From: Paracoccus yibinensis
Lineage (GTDB): Bacteria; Pseudomonadota; Alphaproteobacteria; Rhodobacterales; Rhodobacteraceae
Reading direction: 5' to 3'
DNA length: 64,000 nucleotides
NCBI RefSeq assembly: GCF_030846195.1
Contig: NZ_JAVCWH010000003.1
Span: 62,001-126,000, forward strand
Position 1 is the stretch's first letter, and each line of letters begins with the position of its first letter. Positions 53,261 through 62,337 of this stretch are shown piece by piece. Under the pieces are notes generated by a model, which did no database searches, was not told the origin of the DNA, and worked only from the letters and a program-made list of their open reading frames with translations. Made by a program: the position numbers and the translations under genes.

Positions 53261-53291
53261 ACGCGGCGTCGGGAATGACCTGACGCCGCGT
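53261..53291 (+). terminator. Hairpin terminator after the BON-LysM gene
   Basis: ACGCGGCGTC (53261-53270) pairs perfectly with GACGCCGCGT (53282-53291) around an 11-nt loop, followed by TT. The 10-bp stem starts 7 bp after the stop. The short T tract makes it a moderate intrinsic terminator. Confidence 0.6.
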
Positions 53292-53393
53292 TTCGCCGCG
53301 CCCCGCGGACAAGGCTATTGCCCCCTTTCCCGCCGATAGCCCATTGTATTGAAAAGCGGGATCAGGAGGGTGATCCTGGTGGGAGGGGGAACT

Positions 53394-55277
53394 ATGACGC
53401 GCTTTCGCAGCTATGACGACCGCAACGCCCTGGAAGGGGAAATGCCTTACGAGGCACGGGGCTTGCCGGTCACGATCCATGGCTTTCTGGCCCGCACCGC
53501 CGAACGCTTTCCTGACCGGCCCGCGATCAGCTTCCAGCTTCTGTCCGATCCCAAGAGCCACGCCACGACCCTGACCTGGCAGGACTTGCTGGAACGCGTT
53601 ACCGAAACCGCCAACCTGTTTCGCAAGCTGGGCGTCGGCCCGACCGATACTGTCGCCTATCTGCTGCCCAACAGCATCGAGACGCCTGTCGTCCTGCTGG
53701 CGGGCGCGACCGCCGGGATCGTCAACCCGATCAATCCGCTGCTGGACGCCCAGCAGATCGCAGGCATTCTGCGCGAAACCCGCGCCAAGGTGCTGGTGAC
53801 GCTGCGCGCCTTCCCCAAGACCGACGTGGCCCAGAAGGCGGCCGAGGCCGTGGCCCTGGCCCCTGGCGTCACCCATGTGATCGAGGTCGATCTGAACCGG
53901 CACCTGCGCGGCCTGAAACGCTGGATCGTGCCGCTGATCCGTCCGCGCGTGAAGGTGCGCCACAAGGCCAAGGTTCTGAACTTCGAGGCTGCCACCAGTG
54001 CCGAAAAGCACACGCGCCTGGATTTCGAGGACGTGCAGCAGGATCGGGTCGCGGCCTATTTCCACACCGGCGGCACCACCGGCACGCCCAAGGTCGCGCA
54101 GCACAAGTATTCGGGCATGATCTATAACGGCTGGCTGGGCGGGTCGCTGCTGTTCGACGAAAACGACGTGCTGATGTGCCCGCTGCCGATGTTCCACGTC
54201 TTCGCGGCCTATCCGGTGCTGATGTCCTGCATCGCGTCGGGGGCGCATGTGGTGATGCCAACCCCGGCAGGATACCGGGGCGAAGGCGTTTTCGACAACT
54301 TCTGGAAGCTGATCGAACGCTGGCAGGCGACGTTCCTGATCACCGTGCCGACCGCGATTTCCGCGCTGATGCAGCGGCCGGTCAATGCCGACGTGTCATC
54401 GCTGAAGACCGCGATCTCTGGTTCAGCCCCCCTGCCGATCGAGCTTTACAACCGCTTCAAATCCGCCACCGGCGTCGAAATCGCCGAGGGTTACGGGTTG
54501 ACCGAGGCGACCTGCCTGGTCAGCTGCAACCCTGTCGACGGGCTGAAGAAGGTGGGATCCGTGGGAATCCCCCTGCCCTATACCCAGGTCCGCATCCTGC
54601 GCCATGACGACGCGGGCCACGTCCATGAATGCGCAAGCGACGAGGTGGGCGAGATCTGCGTGGCAAATCCCGGCGTCTTTCCCGGATCCACCTATACCGA
54701 ATCCGACAAGAACAGCGACCTGTTCGCCGACGACCTCTATCTGCGCACCGGCGACCTGGGCAGGCTGGACCCGGACGGCTATCTGTGGATCACCGGGCGG
54801 GCCAAGGATCTGATCATCCGCGGCGGCCACAACATCGATCCCGCCGAGATCGAGGAGGCGATGCTGTCCCACCCCGCCGTGGCCTTTGCGGGCGCCATCG
54901 GGCAGCCCGACAGCTTCGCGGGCGAACTGCCCTGCGTTTATGTCGAACTGGTTGCGGGCGCCGAGGTCACCACGCACGAGCTTCTGGAACACGCGCGCGA
55001 CCATATCCACGAACGCGCGGCATATCCCAAGCATGTCGAAATCCTGCCCGAACTGCCCAAGACGGCCGTCGGCAAGATCTTCAAGCCCGACCTGCGCCGT
55101 CTGGCAATCAAGCGCGTTTATGACAAGGCGCTGAAAGGCACCGGCGCCCATGTGGCCGAAGTGGTCGAGGACAAGAAACGCGGTCTGGTGGCGCGGCTTG
55201 CCCGCGACGGGTCGGTGGACGAAGCCGCGGTCAAGGCGAAGCTGGGGGAATTCACCCGACCCTGGGATTGGGCCTGA
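53394..55277 (+). CDS. Acyl-CoA synthetase (AMP-forming)
   Basis: An ANL-superfamily ligase of 627 aa. The AMP-binding P-loop is FHTGGTTGTPK (about residues 223-233), the adenine motif is EGYGLTEAT, and LYLRTGDLGRLDPDGYLWIT carries the ribose-binding Asp (20 residues). GRAKDLIIRGG is the hinge and PKTAVGKIFKPDLR contains the catalytic Lys. It activates a fatty or related acid as acyl-AMP, then CoA thioester. The substrate is open. The ATG at 53394 has a GGAGGGGG site upstream. The gene is alone. Confidence 0.92.
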   Translation: MTRFRSYDDRNALEGEMPYEARGLPVTIHGFLARTAERFPDRPAISFQLLSDPKSHATTLTWQDLLERVTETANLFRKLGVGPTDTVAYLLPNSIETPVVLLAGATAGIVNPINPLLDAQQIAGILRETRAKVLVTLRAFPKTDVAQKAAEAVALAPGVTHVIEVDLNRHLRGLKRWIVPLIRPRVKVRHKAKVLNFEAATSAEKHTRLDFEDVQQDRVAAYFHTGGTTGTPKVAQHKYSGMIYNGWLGGSLLFDENDVLMCPLPMFHVFAAYPVLMSCIASGAHVVMPTPAGYRGEGVFDNFWKLIERWQATFLITVPTAISALMQRPVNADVSSLKTAISGSAPLPIELYNRFKSATGVEIAEGYGLTEATCLVSCNPVDGLKKVGSVGIPLPYTQVRILRHDDAGHVHECASDEVGEICVANPGVFPGSTYTESDKNSDLFADDLYLRTGDLGRLDPDGYLWITGRAKDLIIRGGHNIDPAEIEEAMLSHPAVAFAGAIGQPDSFAGELPCVYVELVAGAEVTTHELLEHARDHIHERAAYPKHVEILPELPKTAVGKIFKPDLRRLAIKRVYDKALKGTGAHVAEVVEDKKRGLVARLARDGSVDEAAVKAKLGEFTRPWDWA

Positions 55278-55366
55278 CGGCCCATCAGGATCCTGCTTTA
55301 ATTGCAACGCCCGATTGTCTAAGACCGATCTGTGCGGAACGGATCGGCCGGGGGCAAGAACAGGCG

Positions 55367-56476
55367 ATGAGCGAACCACTCCCCGATACCGGCTGGTCGC
55401 GTGAGATCGTGACCATCAGGAACGCCTGGGTCTTTCCGCCCGATCAGGCGGTGGGGCGCCCCTGCTGCGGTGTCGTGACGGCCGAGGGGGAGGACGTGCT
55501 GCACGCCTCGACCTGGCGCGGCGGCATCCGCATGACGCGCGCCGTGGAAAAGCCCGCAAGACCTGCCGCCATCCTTCCGGGCCGGCATCTGTGGGGCGGT
55601 CTTTATTACGGACATTTCGGGCATTTCATGACCGAAACCATGTCCCGCTGCTGGGCCTATGACCAGCCCGACATCGACAGCATCCTGTTCGTGCCCAAGC
55701 ATGACAAGCTTCTTGCGTTCCAGTCCTATCAGACGCAGTTCTGGGGCCTTCTGGGCGTGACGGCGCCGGAGCGCCTGATCCGGGAACCGGTCGTGGTCGA
55801 GGAACTGGTGGTTCCGGGGCAAGGCTTCGGACTGGGAAGGATCGCCAAGGGAACCCCGGAATTCCGCGACACCATGAAGACGATGGCGCAGGCGCTGCCC
55901 CAAGATCCGCCGCGCAAGGTCTATATCTCGCGGACGAAGTTCAACGGGCGCGGCGGCGTCCTGTGCGAACGGACCATCGAACGCAACATGATCGAAAACG
56001 GCTATACGATCATGCATCCCGAAAAGATGGAATTGCGGGACCAGTTGCGGTTCTACAAGTCGGCGACCCATATCGTCGGCGTGGACAGTTCCGCCTTCCA
56101 TATCGCCGGGATGGTGGCCGATCCCTCGAAGACGATCGTCTTCATCCTGCGCCGTGACAACAAGGCCCATGAATCCATCGCCGCCCAGATCAGCGGCATG
56201 ATCGGCCGCGATCCGGTCATCATCGACGCCCTTGCGGCGAACTGGGTGGAAAACGGCGCGGCGTCCTCGAACCACCTGAGCTGGGGAGAGCTTGATCATG
56301 CCGCCCTTGCGATGGGATTGCACCAACACGGGCTTATCGACGATCCGGCGCGATGGCAGGGGCCGACCGAACAGGACATGGCCGAAAGCCTGTCGGGGAT
56401 CACGGCGAAGCATCAGGGCGATCTTGTCCGCATCGGGGTGGGGCCGCATCACATGAATCCGAAGGACAGGCCATGA
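55367..56476 (+). CDS. Glycosyltransferase family 61 protein
   Basis: A 369-aa protein with the GT61 (DUF563) pattern: GGLYYGHFGHFMTETMSRCW near residue 85 (20 residues), KVYISRTKFNGRGG in the middle and SATHIVGVDSSAFHIAGM near the nucleotide site. Bacterial members add sugars to capsule or O-antigen glycans. The ATG at 55367 is in the family frame. It overlaps the rhamnosyl-type transferase gene by 4 bp. The 89 bp upstream hold a small CCGATC...GATCGG inverted repeat. Confidence 0.82.
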   Translation: MSEPLPDTGWSREIVTIRNAWVFPPDQAVGRPCCGVVTAEGEDVLHASTWRGGIRMTRAVEKPARPAAILPGRHLWGGLYYGHFGHFMTETMSRCWAYDQPDIDSILFVPKHDKLLAFQSYQTQFWGLLGVTAPERLIREPVVVEELVVPGQGFGLGRIAKGTPEFRDTMKTMAQALPQDPPRKVYISRTKFNGRGGVLCERTIERNMIENGYTIMHPEKMELRDQLRFYKSATHIVGVDSSAFHIAGMVADPSKTIVFILRRDNKAHESIAAQISGMIGRDPVIIDALAANWVENGAASSNHLSWGELDHAALAMGLHQHGLIDDPARWQGPTEQDMAESLSGITAKHQGDLVRIGVGPHHMNPKDRP

Positions 56477-57321
56477 ACGACCGCGATATCAGGATCCTGG
56501 GCGTCTGCCGCTTTTCCATGCTGGGCCGGGGGGACTGGAAGGCCTATCGGAACCAGCCTGACGAGGCGCTCGAGGCGATCTATCTGGAACAGTCGAAGGA
56601 CCTGTTTTCGCCCGAACGCCTGGAATCCCGACTGGCGACATTCGAGCACCTGACCCTGCGGTCGCTTGCCAATCAAAGCGATGCGGATTTCCGTCTGCTG
56701 GTGGTGTCCTCGGACAGGATGCCGGACATTCATCGCGCCCGGCTCGAGGATATCTGCCGGGGCGTGGAACAGGTCGTGCTGCGCTTTCTGCCGCCCATCC
56801 ATGTGTCCGAGGCGATCCACCAGGCTGCCCCCGACATCGGACTGGATCTGGCCGATACGGTCCAGTTCCGGCTGGACGACGACGACTGCGTGTCTAGGGA
56901 CTATATCCGCCGGCTGCGCCGCCATGCCGCCTGCATGTGGCGCAATGCCCATTTCGCGGTCAGCTTTCCGTCGATCTTCTATTGCATCACCGATGGCCCG
57001 ACCGAAGGCATCTACAACTGGTACAGCCCCTTCTTCAGCGCCGGCGCCGCGATCCGGCATTCGTCACGGACGATCTTCGACTATGGCCATTACGCCATCC
57101 CGACGCGTCTGGTCGCCGTCACCGACCCGCATTTCCCCAATATCGTGACCCATCGCGGCGACAACGACACCCCCCGCCACGCGCCCGAGATCCTGCGCAA
57201 GCGCGGCATGTCCAAGGCCAGCCGGACCGATGTGGAACGCGCCCTGGAGCGGCATTTCGATTACCTGACAGCCGCGGGTCTGGCGCTGTGCAGTTTCGAC
57301 CGGATGCTGGCTGAGGCATGA
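56473..57321 (+). CDS. Putative rhamnosyltransferase-type glycosyltransferase
   Basis: A 282-aa protein resembling the 'putative rhamnosyl transferase' family (PF11316 type). The N-terminal strand (IRILGVCRFSMLGRGDW) leads to LTLRSLANQSDADFRLLVVS. The metal-binding DDDD cluster is in QFRLDDDDCVSRDYI, as expected for a GT-A fold. The acceptor is unknown. ATGA overlap with the GT61 gene shows translational coupling. The next gene begins 3 bp after its stop. Confidence 0.8.
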   Translation: MNDRDIRILGVCRFSMLGRGDWKAYRNQPDEALEAIYLEQSKDLFSPERLESRLATFEHLTLRSLANQSDADFRLLVVSSDRMPDIHRARLEDICRGVEQVVLRFLPPIHVSEAIHQAAPDIGLDLADTVQFRLDDDDCVSRDYIRRLRRHAACMWRNAHFAVSFPSIFYCITDGPTEGIYNWYSPFFSAGAAIRHSSRTIFDYGHYAIPTRLVAVTDPHFPNIVTHRGDNDTPRHAPEILRKRGMSKASRTDVERALERHFDYLTAAGLALCSFDRMLAEA

Positions 57322-57324
57322 CCG

Positions 57325-57603
57325 GTGGCGGATGATCCGGTCTGCCCGCTGTGCCTGCGCCCGATCCCGCCGGGCGTGCCGCAAAGCCGCCACCACCTGA
57401 TCCCCAAGCTGCGCGGCGGCAAGGGCGGCGAGACGGTGCTGCTGCACCACGTCTGCCACAAGACCATCCACAAGACGCTGAGCGAGACGGACCTGGCCCG
57501 CAACTATGCCACGGTCCAGGCCCTGCGCGCCCATCCCGAGTTGCGGCGCTTCTTCGACTGGGTGGGCAAGCGTCCGCCGGGTTGGACGGGCAAAGTCCGG
57601 TAA
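57325..57603 (+). CDS. HNH endonuclease-like protein
   Basis: A 92-aa protein with Cys-x2-Cys at residues 7-10 (CPLC), a later SRHHLIPK and LLHHVCHKTIHKTL. The spacing matches a compact HNH/beta-beta-alpha-metal domain. No DNA-binding extension is present. GTG at 57325 is the start, 3 bp after the glycosyltransferase stop. Small HNH proteins next to housekeeping or glycan genes are common in Rhodobacteraceae, often without known function, so a defence or mobile role should not be assumed. Confidence 0.82.
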   Translation: MADDPVCPLCLRPIPPGVPQSRHHLIPKLRGGKGGETVLLHHVCHKTIHKTLSETDLARNYATVQALRAHPELRRFFDWVGKRPPGWTGKVR

Positions 57604-57674
57604 CGCGGCTGTGTGTTTGCGGGTGACGCGATTCGGGTCACGCTGCGTTACCCAATGACAGGAAAGGAACGTCC

Positions 57675-57818
57675 ATGAAGAAGCTTGCCCTGACGACCCT
57701 GACCGCCTGCCTGCTGGCAGCCCCGGCCCTCGCCGCGCCGACCATGGCGCCCGAGACCGCCGCGCCCGGCACCACGATCCTGGCCCAGTGCCCCGGCAAG
57801 CCGCCAGTCAACGCCTGA
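57675..57818 (+). CDS. Short secreted peptide (47 aa)
   Basis: ATG at 57675 follows AAAGGA (57663-57668) at good spacing. The product has a textbook signal peptide (MKKLALTTLTACLLAAPALA, 20 residues) and a mature part of about 27 residues rich in Pro, Ala and Thr. It contains one cysteine in AQCPGKPPVNA. A 9-bp GAAA hairpin follows the stop. No family is recognised. It is more likely a real exported peptide than noise, given the ribosome site, signal peptide and terminator-like hairpin. Confidence 0.6.
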   Translation: MKKLALTTLTACLLAAPALAAPTMAPETAAPGTTILAQCPGKPPVNA

Positions 57819-57824
57819 AGGCTG

Positions 57825-57846
57825 CGCAACGCCGAAAGGCGTTGCG
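57825..57846 (+). terminator. GAAA-loop hairpin after the short secreted peptide
   Basis: CGCAACGCC (57825-57833) pairs with GGCGTTGCG (57838-57846) around GAAA, 7 bp after the stop. The stem is 9 bp and perfect. No T run follows, so it is a stable 3' end or partial terminator. Confidence 0.55.
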
Positions 57847-57864
57847 TGCTCGTGGGTGGTTTGT

Positions 57865-58056
57865 GGTGGGTAAGAACTCCACCCTATAGTCATAGGTAGG
57901 GTGCGTGATTTCACGCACCTTCTTGAGCCGGGGTGGTGCGTGCGAAGCATGCATCCCATGCTTGCTGTTGCGGTATTGCGCATCTCGAGGATGAGTAGGG
58001 TGGGGTTTTACCCCACCGCTGCACGCGACAGATGGTGGGGTGAAACCCCACCCTAC
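57865..58056. repeat. REP-like palindrome cluster (four units)
   Basis: Four related palindromes lie between 57819 and 58062. Unit 1 (57865-57886, minus) is degenerate with an ATAG head. Unit 2 (plus) is GTAG at 57896-57899, then GGTGCGTGA-TT-TCACGCACC to 57919. Unit 3 (plus) is GTAG at 57995-57998, then GGTGGGG-TTTTA-CCCCACC to 58017. Unit 4 (minus) is GGTGGGG-TGAAA-CCCCACC at 58034-58052 with CTAC (GTAG on the other strand) at 58053-58056. Units 3 and 4 are mirror images with one mismatch, typical of a BIME. No RAYT gene is visible in the window. Confidence 0.75.
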
Positions 58057-58062
58057 GGGTTG

Positions 58063-59055
58063 CTACAAGTAATCTTCGATCTGCTCGGTGCGATCCAACT
58101 GGTCCTGCAAGGTTAGAAAGCCCGGCACGCGATCAGCGGCACCGTATCGGTCGGCGAGGACGAGAGGTCGGGACGGATCGGCGACAAGGTAGTCAAGGGC
58201 CGATCCGAAGTCGATCGCGTAACCGCCTCGGCGCCGGAACTGCATGCCGACCAGCTTTGTCCAGATTCCTCCCGCGATCAGGCAAGGTTCGCCCGGATAT
58301 GCGGGCTTCAGATGGTCGTAAATAGCGCGCCATCGCTGCCACAAGAAAGAATGATTGCCGCCAAGTTCGCCCTCGACCTCGGGATAGGCGGGGCAGCTGT
58401 AAACCCTCAGGCGCTCGCCCAACCGTTCGGCGAGCGGCCGGATAACATCGCTGCGCGAGGACACCACCGCGATGGAGGGGCTGTGGCGCAGAAGGGCAGA
58501 TATCAGGCCGTTTTCGGCAAGACCGACATGGATCCACGCGTCGGTGAACAGCGCCGTCGCCTTGAACGCCGTGTCCTCGATGGCGCATCGTGTCTTTGCC
58601 AGGCGAAGCGCATCCTGCGGGGAGGCGCCCTTTTCCACCTCGCGGATAGGATAGTTCCTCAGGAGATACGGGAGGAGTTCCTCGCTCGCGCCATCGAAGA
58701 TCGAGCGATCGATCGTGGGTCCAATCAGGTCGCTTCGCAACCCTATGATGTCCGCTTCAAGGTTGGCTCGCAGAAGCGCGCGAGCGAACCAAAGCGCCTG
58801 CCCGCGGGTGAGATCCTTTCCCAGAAAGCGCCGAAGATAGGCGAAACCGTAGCTGCCTGGCTCGGGGCGGGAAAGGATCATGCCGCCTGTGTCGCCCATG
58901 CGGAACAGCGATCCGGGGCGTCCGTCAAGCACCGCCTGCGCCACCTCGCGAGCAACCTCGCGTGCGCTTAGAAGGTCTGACGGCTTCATTGGGATGGCAG
59001 CGCGGCTGCGGGGCAGTCGCGCCGTCAAGCGGTTCAGCGCGCCGGGCAGCCTCAC
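58063..59055 (-). CDS. GT-D fold glycosyltransferase-like protein
   Basis: A protein of up to 330 aa. It resembles GT-D (DUF1792-like) glycosyltransferases: [19 protein letters not shown] near residue 50 matches the RFGDGE-type nucleotide-sugar loop, and the C-terminal part has [14 protein letters not shown]. The match is moderate and Glu of the motif is missing. GTG at 59055 overlaps the ettA stop by 4 bp. ATG at 58989 is the alternative and would remove a basic 22-residue lead. Codon use looks slightly less GC-biased than neighbours, which may mean transfer. Confidence 0.6.
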   Translation of the reverse strand: MRLPGALNRLTARLPRSRAAIPMKPSDLLSAREVAREVAQAVLDGRPGSLFRMGDTGGMILSRPEPGSYGFAYLRRFLGKDLTRGQALWFARALLRANLEADIIGLRSDLIGPTIDRSIFDGASEELLPYLLRNYPIREVEKGASPQDALRLAKTRCAIEDTAFKATALFTDAWIHVGLAENGLISALLRHSPSIAVVSSRSDVIRPLAERLGERLRVYSCPAYPEVEGELGGNHSFLWQRWRAIYDHLKPAYPGEPCLIAGGIWTKLVGMQFRRRGGYAIDFGSALDYLVADPSRPLVLADRYGAADRVPGFLTLQDQLDRTEQIEDYL

Positions 59056-60707
59056 CTCGCAAACTTCTTATACTTTACCCGCTTCGGCTCAATGCTGTCC
59101 GGCCCCAGCCTGCGCACCTTGTCCTGCTCATAGGCCTCGAAGTTCCCCTCGAACCACTCCACATGCGCGTCGCCCTCAAACGCCAGGATATGCGTGCAAA
59201 GCCGGTCCAGGAAGAAGCGGTCGTGGCTGATGATCACCGCGCAGCCCGCGAAATCCTCCAGCGCGGCCTCCAGGGCCTGCAGGGTTTCCACGTCCAGGTC
59301 GTTGGTCGGTTCGTCCAGCAGCAGCACGTTGCCCCCGGATTTTAGCAGTTTCGCCATGTGGACGCGGTTGCGTTCGCCGCCCGACAGCTGGCCCACCTTC
59401 TTCTGCTGGTCGCCGCCCTTGAAGTTGAAGGCGCTGCAATAGGCGCGGCTGTTCATGGTCGCGTCGCCCAGCACGATCTGCTCGGCCCCGCCCGAGATCT
59501 CCTCCCACACGGTCTTTTGCGCGTCCAGTGCATCGCGCGACTGGTCCACATAGGACAGGTGCACGGTGTCGCCATACGCGATCTCGCCCGCGTCGGGTTG
59601 TTCCTGGCCGGTCAACATGCGGAACAGGGTCGATTTGCCCGCGCCGTTGGGGCCGATCACGCCGACGATGCCGCCGGGCGGCAGGGCGAAATCCAGATCC
59701 TCGATCAGAAGCTTGTCTCCCATGGCCTTCTTCAGGCCCTGGACCTCGATCACGCGATTGCCCAGGCGTTCGCCGTTGGGGATGATGATCTGGGCGCGCG
59801 ACAGCTTCTCGCGCTCGGACTGGCTGGCCAGTTCGTTATAGGCGTTGATCCGGGCCTTCTGCTTGGCCTGCCGGGCCTTGGCGCCGGCGCGGATCCATTC
59901 AAGTTCGCGTTCCAGCGTCTTCTGCTTGGACTTGTCCTCTCGCGATTCCTGTTCCAGCCGCTTGGCCTTCTGTTCCAGCCAAGCGGAATAGTTGCCTTCG
60001 TAGGGGATGCCGCGGCCGCGATCCAGTTCCAGGATCCAGCTGGTGATGTCGTCCAGGAAATAGCGGTCGTGGGTCACGATCAGGATCGTGCCCTTGTATT
60101 CGATCAGGTGCTTTTGCAGCCAGGCGATGGTTTCCGCGTCCAGGTGGTTGGTCGGTTCGTCCAGCAGAAGCATGTCGGGCGCTTCAAGCAGCAGCTTGCA
60201 CAGCGCCACGCGCCGGCGTTCGCCGCCCGACAGGTTGTTCACGTCGGCATCGTCAGGCGGGCAGCGCAGCGCCTCCATCGCGACATCGACCTGACTGTCC
60301 AGATCCCACAGGTTCTCGGCGTCGATCTCGTCCTGGAGCTTGGCCATCTCCTCGGCCGTCTCGTCCGAGTAGTTCATCGCCAGCTCGTTATAGCGGTCGA
60401 GCTTGGCCTGCTTGGCCTTCACGCCTTCCATCACGTTGCCGCGCACGTTCAACGCCGGGTCCAGTTCCGGCTCCTGCGGCAGGTATCCCACGGTCGCGCC
60501 CTTGGCGGCCCAGGCCTCGCCCGAGAAATCCTTGTCCCAGCCGGCCATCACGCGCAGTAGGGTCGATTTACCCGCGCCGTTGACGCCCACCACGCCGATC
60601 TTGACGCCGGGCAGGAAGTTGAGGCGGATGTTTTCGAAGACCTTCTTGCCGCCGGGATAGGTCTTGGACACGCCGTCCATGTGGTAGACGAACTGATAGG
60701 ACGCCAT
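59052..60707 (-). CDS. ettA: Energy-dependent translational throttle ABC-F protein EttA
   Basis: A soluble ABC-F ATPase of 551 aa with two nucleotide-binding domains. NBD1 Walker A is [11 protein letters not shown] and its signature [11 protein letters not shown]. The interdomain linker is charged ([20 protein letters not shown], 20 residues). NBD2 Walker A is [11 protein letters not shown], its signature [11 protein letters not shown]. It acts at the ribosomal E site, gating early elongation by ATP/ADP ratio. The ATG at 60707 has AGGAGA upstream. It lies between accessory genes on the same strand: sulfotransferase before it, GT-D-like after. Confidence 0.95.
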   Translation of the reverse strand: MASYQFVYHMDGVSKTYPGGKKVFENIRLNFLPGVKIGVVGVNGAGKSTLLRVMAGWDKDFSGEAWAAKGATVGYLPQEPELDPALNVRGNVMEGVKAKQAKLDRYNELAMNYSDETAEEMAKLQDEIDAENLWDLDSQVDVAMEALRCPPDDADVNNLSGGERRRVALCKLLLEAPDMLLLDEPTNHLDAETIAWLQKHLIEYKGTILIVTHDRYFLDDITSWILELDRGRGIPYEGNYSAWLEQKAKRLEQESREDKSKQKTLERELEWIRAGAKARQAKQKARINAYNELASQSEREKLSRAQIIIPNGERLGNRVIEVQGLKKAMGDKLLIEDLDFALPPGGIVGVIGPNGAGKSTLFRMLTGQEQPDAGEIAYGDTVHLSYVDQSRDALDAQKTVWEEISGGAEQIVLGDATMNSRAYCSAFNFKGGDQQKKVGQLSGGERNRVHMAKLLKSGGNVLLLDEPTNDLDVETLQALEAALEDFAGCAVIISHDRFFLDRLCTHILAFEGDAHVEWFEGNFEAYEQDKVRRLGPDSIEPKRVKYKKFAR

Positions 60708-60765
60708 CGGAATCTCCTGCCAAGGGTTTGCGGCTATGTAGGCGAAAGCGGGGGCCGGGAAAAGG

Positions 60766-61626
60766 TCACCGTGTCCGGGCCAGGAAATCGGCACCCAGAT
60801 GATCGGTCAGGAAGGCCAGTTGCGGAGCCAGGCGGGCTTTCAGCACCGCGATGGCCTGCGAGGGAAGTTCCAGCGGATCGCGGTTGGCAAAGACCCTTTC
60901 GGTCATGTCCTCATAGGGCCAGGGGTCGATGCCCAGACAGGCCTCGACCGCATCCATCACGGCCTGCGGTTCGCGGGCGATGCTGCCGAAGGGCAGGACC
61001 AGCATGTCGGGATATCGCGCCTGCCAGCGGGGAAGGTAGCTGGCATAATCGCCGCGGTCGTAAAGCACCGGATTGTCGAGTTCCGCCATCCAGTCGGCAA
61101 GCGTCCGGGGCTGGCGCCTTTCGCGTTGCAGGTTCATGCGCAGTTGCGAAACGGCCCGGTCCACCGGATGACGGATCAGATAGATGATCTTGGCCTTGGG
61201 CAGGAGGTTTGCCACATAATCGACGCCCTCGACCGGCAGGGTCGAATATTCCGGGGTAAAGTCCATGGGCATTGCAGCGGATGGCGCAGGGGCGAAGATG
61301 CGCTTGTACCACTGGTTGTGGAACATCTTCCCCCGCGTCACGCCGTTCAGATAGGCATCCAGTTCCTGCGGCATTGGAATGCCGCGCCGCGCGTGGCGGT
61401 CGCGGATTTCCTGCGGCTTCTGGCGGTAATGCCAGGCGATCCAGCGGCGGTGTTCGGGGATGAACAGGTGGTTGAAATACTGCACCTCCTTGAAGGGGGG
61501 GATCCAGACCTGCGGGTGCTGGCCCAGCATCTGCGCCAGCCAGCTTGTGCCCGCCTTTTGCGCGCCGATGCACAGCGCGCCCGGCTTGCGCGGCCGACCG
61601 TCGGGCATCGGCCCCTGATCGCTCAA
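60766..61626 (-). CDS. Sulfotransferase
   Basis: A 286-aa PAPS-dependent sulfotransferase. The 5'-phosphosulfate loop is [12 protein letters not shown] (about residues 20-31) and the 3'-phosphate loop is [11 protein letters not shown] (about 150-160). Family members sulfate glycans or lipids at the cell surface. TTG at 61626 overlaps the MT-A70 gene stop by 4 bp; ATG at 61608 after AGGGG is an alternative that removes 6 residues. The context of glycosyltransferases suggests a polysaccharide target. Confidence 0.87.
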   Translation of the reverse strand: MSDQGPMPDGRPRKPGALCIGAQKAGTSWLAQMLGQHPQVWIPPFKEVQYFNHLFIPEHRRWIAWHYRQKPQEIRDRHARRGIPMPQELDAYLNGVTRGKMFHNQWYKRIFAPAPSAAMPMDFTPEYSTLPVEGVDYVANLLPKAKIIYLIRHPVDRAVSQLRMNLQRERRQPRTLADWMAELDNPVLYDRGDYASYLPRWQARYPDMLVLPFGSIAREPQAVMDAVEACLGIDPWPYEDMTERVFANRDPLELPSQAIAVLKARLAPQLAFLTDHLGADFLARTR

Positions 61627-62258
61627 CGCAGCTTCACCACATCGCTTTGGGAGTGGTTGGAATAGGTCGGCCAGTCAGGTTCGTATTCCTCGGCCTGGTT
61701 GCCCCAGACGGTCCATCCCTTGCGCGGGCCACGCGCGAACATTTCAAGCCGGGGTCCCCAACTGCACGCCTCGATCAGGTCGTATTGCTCATCCGGTTTG
61801 CGCGAATGTTCGCGCTTCTGCGTGGCGATGACGTTTTCCTGGCTTCGGCCAGGATCCAGGGTGCGCACGTCACGGCCCCGCACGCCGAACAGCAGGATTT
61901 CCGTGACGTTGCGGAAGTAGAAGCCCACGCCGCGCCGGTCGGGGCCGCCGTCCTTGCGGGTCTTGTACCAGATCAGGTTCGACTTGTAGGTGAATCCCCA
62001 GCTTTTCATCACCTTCAGCCCCTCGGGCAGAAGGGCATTGGGCACCCACAGGTAAAGGTGCGACCGGGCGCCGGCGATGGCCGCGACAGGCAGGGCGCAG
62101 ATGTCCTCCAGCGTCATCGTCGGGTAACGCGACAGGCGCTTGTGTTCGGGGGCCATCTTGCCGGTGCGGTTCTGGAACTGCCAGGGGGGGTCGGCCAGGA
62201 CCGTGCCGAAACGGACCGCGCCGGCGGTGGCCAGAAGATCGTCGGACGCGCTTGTCAA
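61623..62258 (-). CDS. MT-A70 family adenine methyltransferase
   Basis: A 211-aa SAM-dependent N6-adenine methylase. The catalytic DPPW is at residues 23-26 (VLADPPWQF). HLYLWVPNALLPEGLKVMKS and FYFRNVTEILLFGVRG fit the SAM-binding and target regions. The C-terminal GWTVWGNQAEEYEPDW is typical. No restriction endonuclease is adjacent, so it looks like an orphan DNA methylase. TTG at 62258 follows GGAGA at 7 bp. It is the first gene of a possible four-gene run with sulfotransferase, ettA and the GT-D-like gene. Confidence 0.87.
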   Translation of the reverse strand: MTSASDDLLATAGAVRFGTVLADPPWQFQNRTGKMAPEHKRLSRYPTMTLEDICALPVAAIAGARSHLYLWVPNALLPEGLKVMKSWGFTYKSNLIWYKTRKDGGPDRRGVGFYFRNVTEILLFGVRGRDVRTLDPGRSQENVIATQKREHSRKPDEQYDLIEACSWGPRLEMFARGPRKGWTVWGNQAEEYEPDWPTYSNHSQSDVVKLR

Positions 62259-62337
62259 ACCGGTCTCCGGTCAAGGGCTTTGCACTTCCGAACAGCATTA
62301 ACGGACCGGCTACTCTGCCGCCAGCGTCAATTCGGCG

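Noticed and set aside
57865-58056. CRISPR array
   Set aside because: The units alternate in strand, vary in sequence and spacing, and there are no cas genes. A REP cluster explains them better.
57325-62258. Restriction-modification pair (HNH protein and MT-A70 methylase)
   Set aside because: They are on opposite strands, about 4 kb apart, with ettA and others between, and the HNH protein has no specificity domain.
61623-62258. Prophage remnant marked by the MT-A70 gene
   Set aside because: No integrase, terminase, capsid or lysis genes are nearby and the neighbours are chromosomal.
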